A stretch of DNA of 64,000 nt from Scilla litardierei (GCA_030789695.1 CM061142.1:155096714-155160713), one strand, 5' to 3'; numbered from the stretch's first letter, positions 1-11,439 are shown. Notes: generated by a model from the sequence alone, not told the origin. Translations and numbers: made by a program.

Positions 1-240
1 CTCCTTTGTTACGATGCCTTCACCAGGGTAACTCCAAAATTTATAATTGGGGTCAAACCCATAGGAAACCAAATGTACACGAAAAATATACTTATGAAGG
101 ATCTCATTATTCTGGCACCTCTTGCAAGGGCAACGGATTTTGCCACTGAACATACGAAGAGGGTTGTCATCAGAGTACGTTATGTATCTTTGGTTTCCAG
201 TCATATTTGGATCCGATATTTCCATAAATGACTTGTCAAA
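1..240 (-). CDS. CACTA transposase, N-terminal transposase-associated domain (partial)
   Basis: The minus strand from about 240 to 1 is open in one frame and reads through the window edge. It contains the spaced Cys-rich signature IRCPCKRCQN followed by a His, a GF and an aromatic YKFW stretch, which match the transposase-associated domain (PF13963 type) at the N terminus of plant CACTA TNP2-like transposases. That domain normally precedes the catalytic Transposase_21 region, which would lie off the left edge. No clear initiator is visible. The frame stays open upstream past a DKS motif (MDKSWM-like in relatives), with a Met just after it at about 229. Intactness beyond the edge cannot be judged. 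Confidence 0.7.
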
Positions 241-698
241 AACCACCCGAATTTGTAATTGACGATGAAATTTACATTCGATATTAACAAAATTTACATG
301 TAAGTGTATCAACCATCTATGTGCCAAAATAAAGTTTTCAATGGGAAATTAACTATTTTGAGAACCATTTAATGGTAGTCGACTCTTTCACAAAAGTAGT
401 CGGTTATCATTGTGATACATAGAGTGTATGTTTTAATATGGCTATGTTATAATTAGTATAAAAGTAATATAAATTCTATTTTTCCTTGATAACGACAATA
501 TAACTAAAATAAATTCTATGCTTTAAAAATGATTTCAAAATGATTTGAAAAAAATTTGAATTTGTTTTAAAAATACCCCAACCCTAACACCAATATAGAG
601 AGCTTGGGAAGTAAGAATGCATCAAATAGACATCATTTTAATAATTATTTGATGAAATTTTATTTCTTTTGGCTTATCTTGTTAATCTTCCTAAAAAG

Positions 699-741
699 CG
701 CGTGCCCGCGCGCGCGCGCGCCCACACACACACACACGCAC
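699..741. repeat. (CG)n followed by (CA)n microsatellite
   Basis: Alternating purine-pyrimidine DNA: a CG run at about 707-720, then CA repeats at about 722-737. It lies inside the CACTA leader. Such runs can adopt Z-DNA and slip during replication. Confidence 0.95.
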
Positions 742-744
742 TTG

Positions 745-1165
745 AAACACTAACCCAACCCCAACCCCAACCCTTGCCCTAACCCCAACCCTAACCCCAA
801 CCCTAAACCTAATCATAATAACCCCAACCACAACCCTAAACCTAACCCCAACCCCAGCCTTACACCTAACCCTAACCCTAGCCCTAGCCCTAGCCCTAAC
901 CCTAACCTAAAACCCAACCCTAACCCTAGCCCTAACTCTAACCCTAACCCTAACACTAATTGAACCCAGCCCCAGCCCCAGCCCCAGCCCCAGCCCCAGC
1001 CCCAATCCCAACCCCAACCTTAATCGAACCCTAACCCAAACCCTTATCCTAAACCCAACCCTAACACTAACATTAACCCTAACCGAACCCTACCCCAGAC
1101 CCTTTTCCAAAACCCAACCCTAACCTTAACCTTAACCCTAACCCTAACCCTAATCCTAACCCTAA
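745..1165. repeat. degenerate telomere-like (CCCTAA)n tract with (CCCCAG)n block
   Basis: Some 420 bp of CCCTAA, CCCCAA and CCCTAG hexamers with a CCCCAG block at about 967-1003. The best-ordered units have a six-base period, not the seven-base CCCTAAA of most plants. It sits inside the CACTA transposon between the terminus and the transposase exon, so it is interstitial and not a chromosome end. Confidence 0.85.
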
Positions 1166-1179
1166 CCATAAACACATTG

Positions 1180-1330
1180 CTATAGCGGGGGGGGGGGGTC
1201 AAAGGAGAGGGAGGGGTCAGAGGGGATGACCTCTGGGGGGATTGGGGGAGTAGGAGGGGGGATCAACAGCCGGAGTGGTCGGATGAGAGGGAGGGGTCGG
1301 AGGGGGCATCGGCAACCGCGATCGCCCTAG
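1180..1330. repeat. G-rich low-complexity segment
   Basis: Begins with a run of about 12 G and continues with many GGGG and GAGGGAGGGG groups on the plus strand. It could fold into G-quadruplexes. Part of the CACTA leader; no gene seen. Confidence 0.8.
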
Positions 1331-1619
1331 CTCTCGCTCTCCTCCTTCAGATCTGAAGGAGGAGAGGGAAGCTAGGGTGCCGACGGGGGCCGACGCCCCC
1401 TCCGACCACTCTAGCTTCCAAAATTAAGGCTAAACCTGTCGAAATTCTGGAAGTAGGAGGTAGAATTATCTCTATTCAGTGGCACTGAAGGAGGTTGACG
1501 GCTTCAACGTCGGCAATGATCTACATTGGGGCTCTCTCGCTCTCTCACTATCTCGTAATTCTGTGAAACTGAGCCGGGGGCTCACGTGGGCTCCCCCAAT
1601 TTAGGTTAAATTTTTTTGA

Positions 1620-2060
1620 ACGGCAACAGACTTTTAGCCAAGGAAATTTCCGTGGCCGTTACTTTTATTTGCCACCGAAATATCCGTGGCTAATTAATTA
1701 AGGCCACATAAATATCCCTGGTTAATGATTTAAAGTCATGGTAAATTTCCTATCAAGAGTGTGTGGCGTAAACTTTAATACCACGGGAAAAACCGTGGCC
1801 AATAGTTACTATTGGCCACAGAATATTTCGTGGCCTACAATTTCCTACCACAGATTTATTTTTATCGATATTCTATGCCGATAAAGTTTTGGCCACGGAC
1901 AGCTCCGTGGCTGATAGTTGACTATCGGCCACAAAATTGTCTGTGGTAAATAATCTGTTGGCCAAATTCTTTTGGCCACGGAACCGTTTCCACTGAGTTT
2001 TCCATGGCTAATTGGCAACTATCGGCCTTGGATTTGTCTGTGGCTAAATAGTCATGGCTG
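1620..2060. repeat. CACTA subterminal repeats
   Basis: Repeated short palindromic units of the type GGCCACGG(N)CCGTGGC occur on both strands about ten times. Clustered subterminal repeats next to the terminus are typical of En/Spm elements, where the TNPA-like protein binds them. Confidence 0.8.
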
Positions 2061-2062
2061 AA

Positions 2063-2081
2063 GACCCTTTTTCTACCAGTG
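2063..2081 (-). repeat. CACTA terminal inverted repeat
   Basis: The minus strand starts CACTGGTAGAAAAAGGG. The partner repeat is outside the window. Confidence 0.85.
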
Positions 2082-3756
2082 CTTGTTCGAACTTAAATGG
2101 TACTAATTATCCAAGTATGAATAAAATGTTTTACTTACTTAGATAATTTTCATAGACTTAAAGCAAGGTCATACACCTATCTCAGTACGGTTCTTGGTGA
2201 AAAACCTCTGCCATGGTATGTTATAGGAAGTACAACATGGACATACCAAAGACATGAGGATACTAACCATTGCAAGCAGTTAGTATTGACAGTTTACAAT
2301 ACCCTAGGCTATGCAGTGACATAGTTAGGACGAAGGGACTAAAACTGCGATATTTATCGCATGCACAATCAGAGTGATCCTGACGACACTTAAGTCAATG
2401 TGTCAATCATGTAATTATGATACTGAAACAGGGACAACACCTGCTGCATGTGGTTATTGTCGTCTAGGGGTTTCGAGCCCAACCTGTAGTAGGATCAGGC
2501 TGTAGGTCTCACACCAAGTATGATTTGCGTCTTAGTAATAAGAAGGATATAGGAGGAGTGCACTTGGGTGCATGTGAGTAATTAATGTCACAAAGAGGTT
2601 GTGACAATAAAGTCTAAGATAATTAAATGAGAATTAATTGTGTCGCAAAATGTTTGCTATATAAGCATTAAGATAATGTAATGAGGGATTATTGCAAATG
2701 ATGCAAAAAGATTTAAAATATGTCTTAAAATATTTGCGAGCATATTTTATTTAATAACGACATAGAAAAAGGTTACATAGGTTTCGGTAAAGTTCAGGTC
2801 AAAACCCATGCTTAAACGGATCCGAAAACAGCTCAAAAGGAGCTATAAATCTCAAATTACGATTGAAAAGGCCAGAATCCAGCCCAGCCCAGGCGGGTTG
2901 GGATAGCCCACACAGCCAGGCATGCGGATCGGGCCCACCCAAGTGGGCGTGCCCTCGCTTGCCAGGCAGGCGCCTGACCCGCCTGCATAAGCGGGCGGGT
3001 CAGGGCCCACCTGAGTGAGCAGCACCATTCAATGCTCTTCGATTTGATTTATGATATCGTTTGTGAAGCTTAACGGTGAGAGAGGAATAATTTATTGAAG
3101 TTTGGCCTTCGTGAAGGGCAAACTTGCAATTAATTTTCTCCTCATTTAATTTAGTCCCGCATTGCTCGTGAGCTGAGAAAGGGGACTAGCTCTCTATATA
3201 AATATGGGCTAAGCATTCCCTTTGAAAATACACCAAGTCTACAATTTTGGGTAGCTCCAAAAATTTTTGAGCACGCCCGAACTAAGACTAAATAATTATT
3301 CCCTCCTCCTATAAATTCTTCCGTTCCTTCATTCGTGTCCTAGCAAGACAGCGAGGAGGTTTGGACCGTACCCAAAGTCTTTGACAAGGGTCCTTCTCAA
3401 GTGAAACTTTCTTCGACGAGTGGTTGGCTCAGAGACGCGGTGTTGGCTTGCTTTGAGTGGTCAAATGTTAGTTACTGAAAACGACGATTCGTCTTCTGCG
3501 AAAACGAAGTAATGAGTATGTCTGTTTTATATATTGTTATGCTTTCATACATGTTACAGTAGTTTAGATCTGTTATAGGGGTTGGTCAGACCCACCCCAA
3601 GATAGTAGATTTTCATGGTTAGGGTTTATGTTAATCCTTAGGGCTGTCATTAAAATGTTTAATGATTTTATTCCGCTACATATTTCTGCTTTAGTCGTCC
3701 GTCCGACGTAGAACGAGCATAGATTTTATGCCCTGAGGGTCTATCAAAACCCAACA
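2082..3756 (+). repeat. copia 5' LTR (left end replaced by CACTA, internally deleted)
   Basis: Matches the 3' LTR from 34184 onward and ends CCAACA immediately before a Met primer site. Compared with the 3' LTR it lacks about 490 bp, corresponding to roughly 34275-34740. Its first ~48 bp lie beyond the CACTA insertion. Confidence 0.85.
3195..3204 (+). promoter_or_regulatory. TATA box of copia LTR
   Basis: CTCTATATAAATATGG at the expected mid-LTR position; the counterpart in the 3' LTR is at about 35903. Confidence 0.6.
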
Positions 3757-3769
3757 TTGGTATCAGAGG
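3757..3769 (+). other. primer binding site, initiator tRNA-Met
   Basis: TTGGTATCAGAGG directly follows the LTR end; TGGTATCAGAGC is the standard Met-type site of plant copia elements. Confidence 0.9.
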
Positions 3770-5585
3770 CAAATTATTATTATGTGATGATTATTAAAAA
3801 TTGTTATAACTTAATTTTATGATATAATTTTAAATTGCTAGTTATCATGCTAAAATTTTATGAGATAAAACTTTTAGTTTATTTGTTTAATGGTTATTTC
3901 TTTCTTGCTCATTATATGATAATACAAGATAAACCTTTTAGGTTAACCATTAAAAGCTTTCTAAATATTATAATATAATTTTTAGATGGATGTGCTATGA
4001 TTTAAAATTGTTGCAACCTTTAAATTCCTAATACTTGATTAGGGTAGCCCTCTCAAATAATTATTATTTTGTAACTTAATTGTTGTAATAATAATTTTGA
4101 AAAGGCTATGATTTAAATTGTTGCACCTTGAATATTTAAATTCCTAATACATGATTAGGATATCAAACTGTAATAATTCATTATAGTTGATAAGGACCTT
4201 AATAAAAGTTATTAATCAATCCTAATAATTTTTTAATTTTAGGATTCAACTAGTTGATAGTATTAACTAGTTTAATAAAGCCATACTAAATTGATGTTAC
4301 ACATTTAAATAATTAGCATTCTTAAAGGATCATGAACCGGTGTCTAGAAAGTTTGTAACGAGAGTTATGGATCACCTCAGTTTAATTGATGGAGGTAAGT
4401 GATCCTGGCCTAGCCAAACCTGCCTGGTTGTGTGTTGCTGGACCGCAAGGATGCAAGTTATTTTTATGTGACATCATCTATCACATCTAGTCAAATACGT
4501 TTAAAAATCTTCTTTAAGATTAATCGTAGCCTTTCTTGCTTTGGAGTTTGGCAACTATTGGTTCTGTGTTGTAGTTGTTGAGCACACTCAAGATATGAAA
4601 TGGATACCTTATGGAAACCAACTACTAATTACATTTGATGTAGTCTAGACTTAACCCAAACCGTCGCGTCGTGCATACACCAAGCGCCGGTGCAAGTTAA
4701 GCTAGATACGAAAACAAGGGTCTGACTAGACTAGTCATTGTGATTTGGATGAGCACATTCAGGATCATAAGTTGCTAGAGGTAAAAACCATGAAGTCATA
4801 TATGATATGATTGATGAAGAGTTCATCTACCGACTGCAGAGTCAAATAACTTGTTGAGCACACTCAAGGTTGTGAAACTCAAGGTGGTTGGATCCATCTC
4901 CCACTAAATTTAATTTAATTAATGAATTCGTTCATTATTATAGCTTAAATTGATCATTAAAATAATGGGAGACTATAGTTTAATAAAAACCTTTTGAACT
5001 ATAAGAACACATGCGAATTCTAAAATTCTATTATATGTAGTATGGATCCAGGATTAAAATTTATCATTCAGAAGAACATGCTGAATATAATGATTGGTTA
5101 AAGGAATATCAACTCAATTTGATAGACTAAACTATGTTCTTACTGACACCTCCCTTAATAGTGTCCTTCCTAACACTGGCTTAAGGACAATGATTTCCTT
5201 GAAGCCCTAGGTCCAACACAATAAAAGCACGCTACTTCTTACTCGCCTCTATGAGATGTATGCTCCAGGGGCAGCTTGAACATACTGATGTTCAAAGTAT
5301 GTTTTTCTGTACAACTTGTTAAGCACAATCAAAGTTGTAAGGAAAACAATTTCAATCTGCAAGGTTCGAAACTTAGTGCAAACTGTTTGGCTCGAAGATG
5401 AGTGCATGAGTAGTGTAAGACCAATATCCAAATCAGATATTGAGTTGAGCAACTTGTTGAGCACACTCAAGGTTGCAAAGCTCAAGTGTTTGGATGCACG
5501 AGATGCTTGTACAGCTAATATTTGTGTTGGGATATGTATTGTCTAAATATGATTTAGAAAGAAGAAGGCATTAAAGAAAGTCGGT
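3770..5585 (+). other. copia internal leader, non-coding, with repeated hairpin motif
   Basis: About 1.8 kb, AT-rich, no long reading frame. A motif that folds as TTGAG-CACA-CTCAA recurs at about 4577, 4752 (degenerate), 4853, 5319 (degenerate) and 5456. The same segment and motif recur in the second copy at 54871-57670. The short frames across it are chance readings. Confidence 0.6.
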
Positions 5586-6090
5586 TAACAAAGAATGGTT
5601 TGTCTATAAGAAGAAAAAGCATAGTAGGAGGAACTGAAAATCAGACATCTTTGATGCCACAGTTTCAGAATCATTGTTATACAAAAGAAAGGATTGTCCT
5701 ACATGTTAGAAAAGGAGCAAGTGTTGTTTCTTGGGCTATAGGAGACGTCAAACACATTTTGGCGAATGTTGACACTTTGCTTCTTAAGCAATGTTTTGTT
5801 ATGATTATTTTGTATAACGATAATGTATTAAGCGTTAATACATGAATGCGTGAATGCACAAGTTAGTCGTAAAATCTATTTATGGCAAAATAGACTAGGT
5901 CGTTCCAAAGAGAAGAGAATTGGCAAGTTACATAAAGAGGGGGCTCTTGACCTCTCGTATTATGTGTCAAAAGACACTTGTGAGTCTTATCTCAACGGTA
6001 CAATGGCCAAAACCTCCTCTATAAGACAGTGGGAGAATGAGCTGGAGAACTCATGGTCTTGTACATTCGGATGTATCCAGACCTAAGTCT
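5586..6090 (+). pseudogene. copia gag-pre-integrase region, broken
   Basis: The frame at 5850-6086 reads like the GAG_pre-integrase domain of Ty1/copia polyproteins: a W/H-rich start (LWQNRLGRS, relatives LWHxRLGH), then RIGKLHKEG and DTCESYLNG, the end of the zinc-binding HHCC region before integrase (CESC in relatives). The expected His and second Cys are changed (CESY), so the zinc site is lost. No integrase core with DD35E is readable downstream. The related stretch at 56480-56660 carries the same domain, independently decayed. Confidence 0.65.
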
Positions 6091-6739
6091 AAATTAGTTA
6101 GGATATGGTTTTCTTATTTTATTACGATTACTTAGAATTATTCAAGGTGTGGATATGTGTTCTTTATGAAACACAAGTCTGATCCCTTTGAGCAATTTAT
6201 AAAGCATAATAATAAAATAGAGAACACAATGGAAAAAGTATTTGAACTACTTCGATCAGTTCAAAGAAGCTAATACTTAGCTATGTAATTCTTTCGTAAT
6301 TAAAAGAGAATGTGATATTCTCTCAGGCCAACTCTCTTAACACCAAGTTGTGTTGGAGATCATGAATCACACTCTGTTAGACATAATGCAATACATGCGG
6401 GACTCTAAGTTACAATCCTCCCTCTAGGGTTAAGCCCCAGATATTAGAATGCCTAGTTTCTTGATAAGGTACTAACAAAGTACATGCCAATGACTCCATA
6501 TATGATATGGAACAGTGAGAAATCCAACCTTAAAATACATTAAGGTTGGTGGTTTTCATGTGCATGTCAAGTGGCTTATTCTAGACTAACTGAAAGACAC
6601 ATATGTCAGAACTAGTAAATATGATATTCCTCAAATCAATTGTTAGGAAGTCATAGGAGTACTTGAACTCTTGAATTTTCTTGTAAGACAAAGGAGTTGA
6701 GTAAAACATCATAGTTGATGATGTCTTAATCAACTTCTA

Positions 6740-6961
6740 GGATGCCATTCGGAGTATAGACTCTGAGAAATGGCATGATGCAATAAGATCCGAGATGGAA
6801 TCAATGCACGTAAATAAGGTATGAACTTTAGAAGACGTGCCCAAGGGAATTGACTGCAAGTGAATCTTCAAGTTAGAAGATTAATTCAGATGAAAGGATA
6901 TAATGTGTGGGTAGTTATGACTGAGTAAGTTATCATCAAGACTCCTATAAATGGATTTTAA
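6740..6961 (+). pseudogene. copia reverse transcriptase, N-terminal remnant
   Basis: Broken frames here read EKWHDAIRSEMESM, VNKV and GIDCK, which match the start of the copia reverse transcriptase (AMxSEMxSM...NxVWxLV). The region stops abruptly at about 6961, where the 69-bp repeat and LTR B begin. The sister copy at 57170-57420 runs a little further, so some 80 bp of copia was lost at this junction. Confidence 0.65.
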
Positions 6962-7030
6962 TATAGCATACTCGTCAAACAACCAAACACAAGCCCATTC
7001 TGATTTTACTCATTCAGCACAAAGGTCTGG
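6962..7030. repeat. 69-bp direct repeat, left copy
   Basis: Matches 23725-23757 joined to 33566-33601 (that copy was later split by the gypsy insertion) over exactly 69 positions with about six differences. Its first 16 bp are also the minus-strand start of LTR B. Confidence 0.8.
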
Positions 7031-7042
7031 CACCAGCGCCAA
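7031..7042 (-). other. primer binding site remnant of LTR B element
   Basis: On the minus strand TGGCGCTGGTG follows the LTR end after AGTTTT. This resembles the Athila primer site TGGCGCCGTTGCC. Immediately beyond it the sequence switches to the 69-bp repeat, so the interior of this element is gone. Confidence 0.6.
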
Positions 7043-8074
7043 AAACTTGTTCTTCGCATCGGGCTCACACCCAAGGGTGCTAATCACCGCAAGTGCACAG
7101 TGGTTACCGTATATAAAGATTGTCGAACTCTGGGGAGGCAGTAGTTTAATGTTTAGCTTGTTGGAAGAGGGAGAATACGTGGTCATGGGGTTATCACGTA
7201 GAAATTGATTGTCACGAAAATGGGTTTACGAAATAATAAAAGTCCAAGGCATTTAGGAGTCCCCGCTAGGCATTTCAGTCATGGATGTCAGGTCAAGGAG
7301 CCTTTCGTTGAACGTTGAATGAGCGTAGGAGTGTCACATCCAGGGACATGAATGAGTACTTAAATCCCGTTGTCCTACTCGTCTAACGTATTCCCACGTG
7401 CAGCTCTTCTTTTGCAATCAGCTTCGCACAGGAATGCGTGCATTACACTTGACACTGGTTCCTGCATCGCGATCCTTATCCACTCGCGTGATCTATGGAT
7501 TGGGACGCTACACTACGGTTGGTTCTAGCATTCGAGCTACTTTCATAGTCATCGACTAGCAGATCGGCGATTAGTAATCACCCCCAACACTCGAGTCACT
7601 CTCGTGATCACAAGCCCTGAAGGCAGCGACTAAGCCCTAATCGGATTCGTGGGGGTTCTCCTTAGAATATGGAGCAACTTTTGCAATCATCCAATTCTAA
7701 GGCTAATCCCCCAAAACCCTTGTTCAAACTACCATAGAGCAACCCTAGATTCATCCAACTAAGTTTAACCTAACATCCAATCCCTAGGGTCCTAGGGTTC
7801 ATCCTTAAGCCCTAGAATCACACTACTCTAGCATCACAATACCAATAGAAATGGAAACAATGAAGAGATTCATCAAAAACATGGCAAACATACTGAAATC
7901 AATATTAAAATGCAGAGAATGCAACAACAACCAGTAATCTAATAAACGAAATGAATTTCAATCGTTCACCAATCTTACGATCAAAGAAAATAAACACAAA
8001 AAACTCTCCTCTCTCCAAGTGATGGCTCCAAACTCTGTAAAGAAAGCCTAACCTAATCTAAAGAAGCTGTTCAC

Positions 8075-8082
8075 TTATATAC
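8075..8082 (-). promoter_or_regulatory. TATA box of LTR B
   Basis: GTATATAAG on the minus strand, about 85 bp downstream of the last palindrome of the LTR B array. Confidence 0.55.
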
Positions 8083-8165
8083 AAGACCCCAAAATTCACG
8101 GGTTTCCCAAAAATTGGCCCGAAAACCTGTTAAGAAAACCATATTTTGGAGGCTGTCGACGACGT

Positions 8166-8203
8166 GCTTGACCGAGCAGGGTAGCCGCTCGATCGAGCGC
8201 GTC
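8166..8203 (-). repeat. LTR B palindrome array, proximal part
   Basis: Contains GACCGAGC and CGCTCGATCGAGCG. The rest of the array continues at 23058-23412 on the other side of element A. Confidence 0.75.
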
Positions 8204-8546
8204 CCTTGTGACACCTGCTGGGTGCTCTGGAGAAGTGATCACTCCATATTTTACACCTTTTTTCTGCATGTTTGCATGTCGTTTTGATTGCTCATATCGT
8301 GTTTTTCACGATTATTCGACAATATTACGATGCTTTTCACTATTTTTTGTTTTTGACGTATTTCAGGAAATATGGAGCGATCTGGAGCGAATTTGAGATC
8401 AAAGGATTTGCACGCACTTAGGAGTGTCGCCCACGGCTCGTTTGAGGACTTATCAGCGATGGAGGATGACCGGAAGAAGAAGGAAATCAATAGGAGCGAC
8501 GAGGAGGCGAAAAGAAGGAAGAATGAGCTCAACAGCACACCACTCG

Positions 8547-8906
8547 GTCGAGTAGAGCACTCACTCGGCCGAGCAAGAAGCCCCACTCTGCCGAACAGAA
8601 TGGATACGCACACGAAGTTTTTAGCGTATACTCGGCCGAACAAAGGAAGCCCACTCAGCTGAGTGAGAAAGTTCACTCGCCCGAGTGGTACAGGGAATTC
8701 GTCCAGAGAAAGGCCCAAGTTACTGGAATTTTCAGAGATCCTGAGGAGGCCCACTCGGCCGAGCATGAATGCTGACTCGGCCGAGTGAAGAAGTCCACTC
8801 GGTCGAGCCACCCCCCGAAGACAGACCCCGAAAACCCCGAAGTTAATGTTTTTCTACAGGGTTTGTCACTCGGCCGAGTGACAAGGGTCACTCGGCCGAG
8901 TGACCC
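8547..8906. repeat. palindrome array, Athila A 5' LTR
   Basis: About ten copies of CACTCGGCCGAGTG or one-to-two-base variants in 360 bp. The last two form a close doublet, 8868-8906, whose spacer is itself an inverted repeat (GTGAC AAGG GTCAC). Confidence 0.9.
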
Positions 8907-8986
8907 TCTCCGCCTGCTGTTAGGGTTGCGATTTCTGGGCTGCGCAGGGGCAGTTTGGTCACGATTTTCTGGATGATTTTAGAGGG

Positions 8987-8994
8987 TATTTAAA
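8987..8994 (+). promoter_or_regulatory. TATA-like box, Athila A 5' LTR
   Basis: TATTTAAA about 80 bp after the last palindrome. The copy in the 3' LTR is at 22026-22033. Confidence 0.55.
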
Positions 8995-9364
8995 CGTAGT
9001 TTTTGCCCTAGTTTAGGAGAGACTCGAACTATATTTTTAGACTTTCTTTTTGGATTTTGACGGCTACTCTTTTGTGAATTCTCAGCTGGAGATCGTTGGC
9101 ATCAACATTGGTTTGTCTATTCCTATTAAAAACTTAATTTTTATGCATTATTTCTCTTTTGCAATGAATTGTGTCGCGATTATTGTTATTATTTCTGGGA
9201 TTTGCATGATGCTAGGTGAGTAGTGCCATCGTTCTAGGGCATGGGGATGAACCCTATGGACCCTATCTCTGAATTGTGATGAATTTGTTGATTTGTTGCT
9301 AGAATTGATTAGGGTTAGGTTGTGATTGATTGATTACGGGTAGCTAGGAATTCATATCGATTGG

Positions 9365-9665
9365 GATTTGCAAGAGATTGGATCCCAATTGATAGGAAGG
9401 TCTAGATATTCGATTTGGTTTGATAATTGGATTTCTCTAGATTTTGTTTGCAAGAGATTGGACCGAAGCTAGGATTTTTAATTGTGAATCTATACCAATA
9501 TTCGTTTGCAAGAGATTGGGCGAATAAGACCTATCATAACCTAGGTTGTAGCTCGAGTTTGCATGAGAGTGGGCTCGAGATACGATTGAACAACGATGTC
9601 GTTCTTCACGCTAGTGGCTTAGGCTAGGGTTTGCATGAGAGTGGGCCCTATCCTAGGTTTGCTAT
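9365..9665 (+). repeat. short dispersed repeats in Athila A LTR
   Basis: TTTGCAAGAGATTGG occurs three times (near 9367, 9447, 9506) and TTTGCATGAGAGTGGGC twice (near 9558, 9630). The same set lies in the 3' LTR at 22405-22705, with CATGAG changed to CACGAG. Confidence 0.8.
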
Positions 9666-10015
9666 AGACCGGCAATAGCGCGAGAGCGTGAGCTTGGTTC
9701 TACATTAAGTTGTGACTAGTTCACCTATATCCAAGCTTAGCAACAATGAAATTTACGATTCACAAGGATGAGAGACGGTCCATAGTGGGGATTTCCTATC
9801 CCTAGACGCTTTTTATTATATTGATATTTTCTTGATACTTGAACGATTGTGACTATTACACCCAACTATTCTTGTTCTCTTGATAGCTAGGTGATTTGAG
9901 TAAGACACGGTCATTTGTCCTCCCTGAGTTCGATACCCGCTCACCGCTACACCGTGAGCTTGCGGTAAAACTACAATTCATTTTTTGGGTATACATCCAA
10001 ATGCGATCAAGTTTC

Positions 10016-10033
10016 TGGCGCCGTTGCCGGGGA
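10016..10033 (+). other. primer binding site, tRNA-Asp type
   Basis: TGGCGCCGTTGCCGGGGA begins six bases after the LTR end. This is the usual primer site of Athila-lineage elements. Confidence 0.92.
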
Positions 10034-10141
10034 GGCGACAATGTTTTATTTTCTTTACTTAGTTATTTATTATTTTTATTTTTTTATCTTTTTACTCCTC
10101 TATCGTGCTAACAATTCCATCGAAGCTCTATTTTTCTGTGC

Positions 10142-11439
10142 ATGTACATGAGATCTACGTCGAATTCAGAGGATATAATATTTGATCCGGAGATCGAACG
10201 TACTGAGAGGAGGATCAGAGCCGAGAAGAGACTCAATATAAAGGACAATTGTATGAACCGATCGGAGACACCGGAAGAATTAGCGGCACGTATGGCGAGG
10301 ATTATATCTATCAGAGATAGGCTTCGGCCTAAGACTTCTTCCACCACTTCTTCCATCGCTATGCTGGAGTTGGCGATGGATAAGAATTTTGAGCTCAAGA
10401 CGGGATTAGTGGTCTTAATGCAACAAGACCCATTCCATGGGAACCCCCATGAGAATCCACATTATCACCTTCAGCTATTCTTGTCCAAGTGCACCACCTT
10501 TCAAATGTCGGGTGTTTCTGTCGATACTATCCGATTGCGACTCTTCCCCTTTACCCTCAGAGACAAAGCTCTATATTGGTTGAGAACGCAAGCGAAAGGG
10601 ATATTCACTACTTGGGATGAGTCGGCTAGTGCTTTTGTTGATAAATTCTACCCACCATCCAAAACGGTAAAGATAAGGATCGCATTCATGTCCTTCAAGC
10701 AAGGACCGCATGAGACTCTATACGAGGCATGGAAGCGCTTCAAAGACCTTCAGCATCAGTGCCCCCATCACAGCATTGAAGCATGGGAGCTAGTACACAG
10801 CTTTTATAATGGACTCCAACCGGGCACTAAGCAAATCATAGATGCAACCGCCAACGGAGCCATCCTATCCAAGACACCGGATGAAGCTACATCCCTATTA
10901 GAGGAGATGGCCTCTAATAATCAACAGTGGGGTGACGAGCGAGGGCAATCTTCTACCTCCTTGAAGCCAACAAGCATATATGAGGCCAAGGCCGTAGCAG
11001 AGCTTTCCAATAAGTTTGACTCTCTCTCCACAAGGTCATGGAGAGATTAGAGAAGTATATCACCGAGCCGCATGGAACTCCCGCTACATCTACGCCGGGA
11101 GGCAATATGAGCGATTGGCAAGACCAATCTCAAGCTATGTTCATAGGAGGAGAGCATGGAGAGGGAACCTTGGAACAAGTGCAATACGTAGCGGGGAACT
11201 CCGGTTATTGGGCCAACCCGGCCACGAGGAATCATCCGGGCTTCTCATATGCTAATAACGACGGAGCTCTAAACCCACCACTGCTGCAACAACCTCAAGC
11301 TAGGCCTCCACCTCCACAACCTCAATACCAACCGAGGGGGCCGCCACAACAAAAATACCCGCCTAGGCAACAAGCGGGACCATATAGGCCGCCGGGTTAT
11401 AATCAAGGTTGGAGAGCTCCGAACCCACCACAAGCATAA
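10142..11439 (+). pseudogene. Athila A gag (one frameshift, one stop)
   Basis: The first frame, 10142-11050, starts with an acidic and basic leader and carries the Athila/retrotransposon gag domain at about residues 90-260. Marks of the family are DPFHGNPHENPHYHL, RLRLFPFTLRDKALYWL, FVDKFYPPSKT and HSFYNGLQPGTK. The homologous frame then continues at 11038-11439, so a one-base shift lies near 11035. The C-terminal part is rich in Pro and Gln with no CCHC zinc knuckle, as is usual for Athila gag. A TAA at 11437-11439 separates it from the protease frame, which is in the same phase. The protein would coat the genomic RNA in virus-like particles. Confidence 0.9.

Larger units (their letters stand above)
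1..2081 (-). mobile_element. CACTA (En/Spm) DNA transposon, one end, runs off the window
   Basis: Read on the minus strand, the element begins at 2081 with CACTGGTAGAAAAAGGGTC, a CACTA-type terminus. About 450 bp of subterminal repeats follow, then a G-rich and telomere-like leader, then the N-terminal part of a transposase at the window edge. The other end lies upstream of position 1. The 3-bp target duplication is probably CTT (2082-2084): the related LTR at 34140-36465 has the uninterrupted sequence CATCTTGTTCG at 34181-34191, which serves as an empty site. Three-base duplications are the rule for this superfamily. The insertion lies in the copia 5' LTR. Confidence 0.85.
7048..8235 (-). 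repeat. Athila-like LTR 'B', 3' part (other part 23054-23740)
   Basis: Together with 23054-23740 this makes an LTR of about 1.88 kb starting TGACGAG at 23740 and ending GAAGAACA at 7048 on the minus strand. It is interrupted by Athila element A. Evidence that it is an LTR: TG...CA ends, a primer site remnant at its end, resemblance of its start to that of LTR A (CATATTTT, TTTGATCGC), a palindrome array, and a TATA box at 8075-8082. The 5-bp flanks do not match, so it is not a simple solo LTR. Confidence 0.7.
8236..10009 (+). repeat. Athila A 5' LTR
   Basis: Aligns end to end with 21275-23048 at equal length. It contains a palindrome array (8547-8906) and a TATA-like box (8987-8994). A region of repeated TTTGCAAGAGATTGG and TTTGCATGAGAGTGGG units lies at about 9365-9660. 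Reading frames across it are not genes. Confidence 0.95.

Noticed and set aside
745..1165. A chromosome end
   Set aside because: Tract is short, degenerate, inside a transposon and flanked on both sides by transposon sequence.
8251..8976. Open frames on both strands across the LTR palindrome array (also 21290-22015 and 23074-23297), with repeated LGRV/RPS/SEW peptides
   Set aside because: The peptides are translations of the palindrome repeats. The same frames occur in both LTRs and on both strands; no domain and no independent start.
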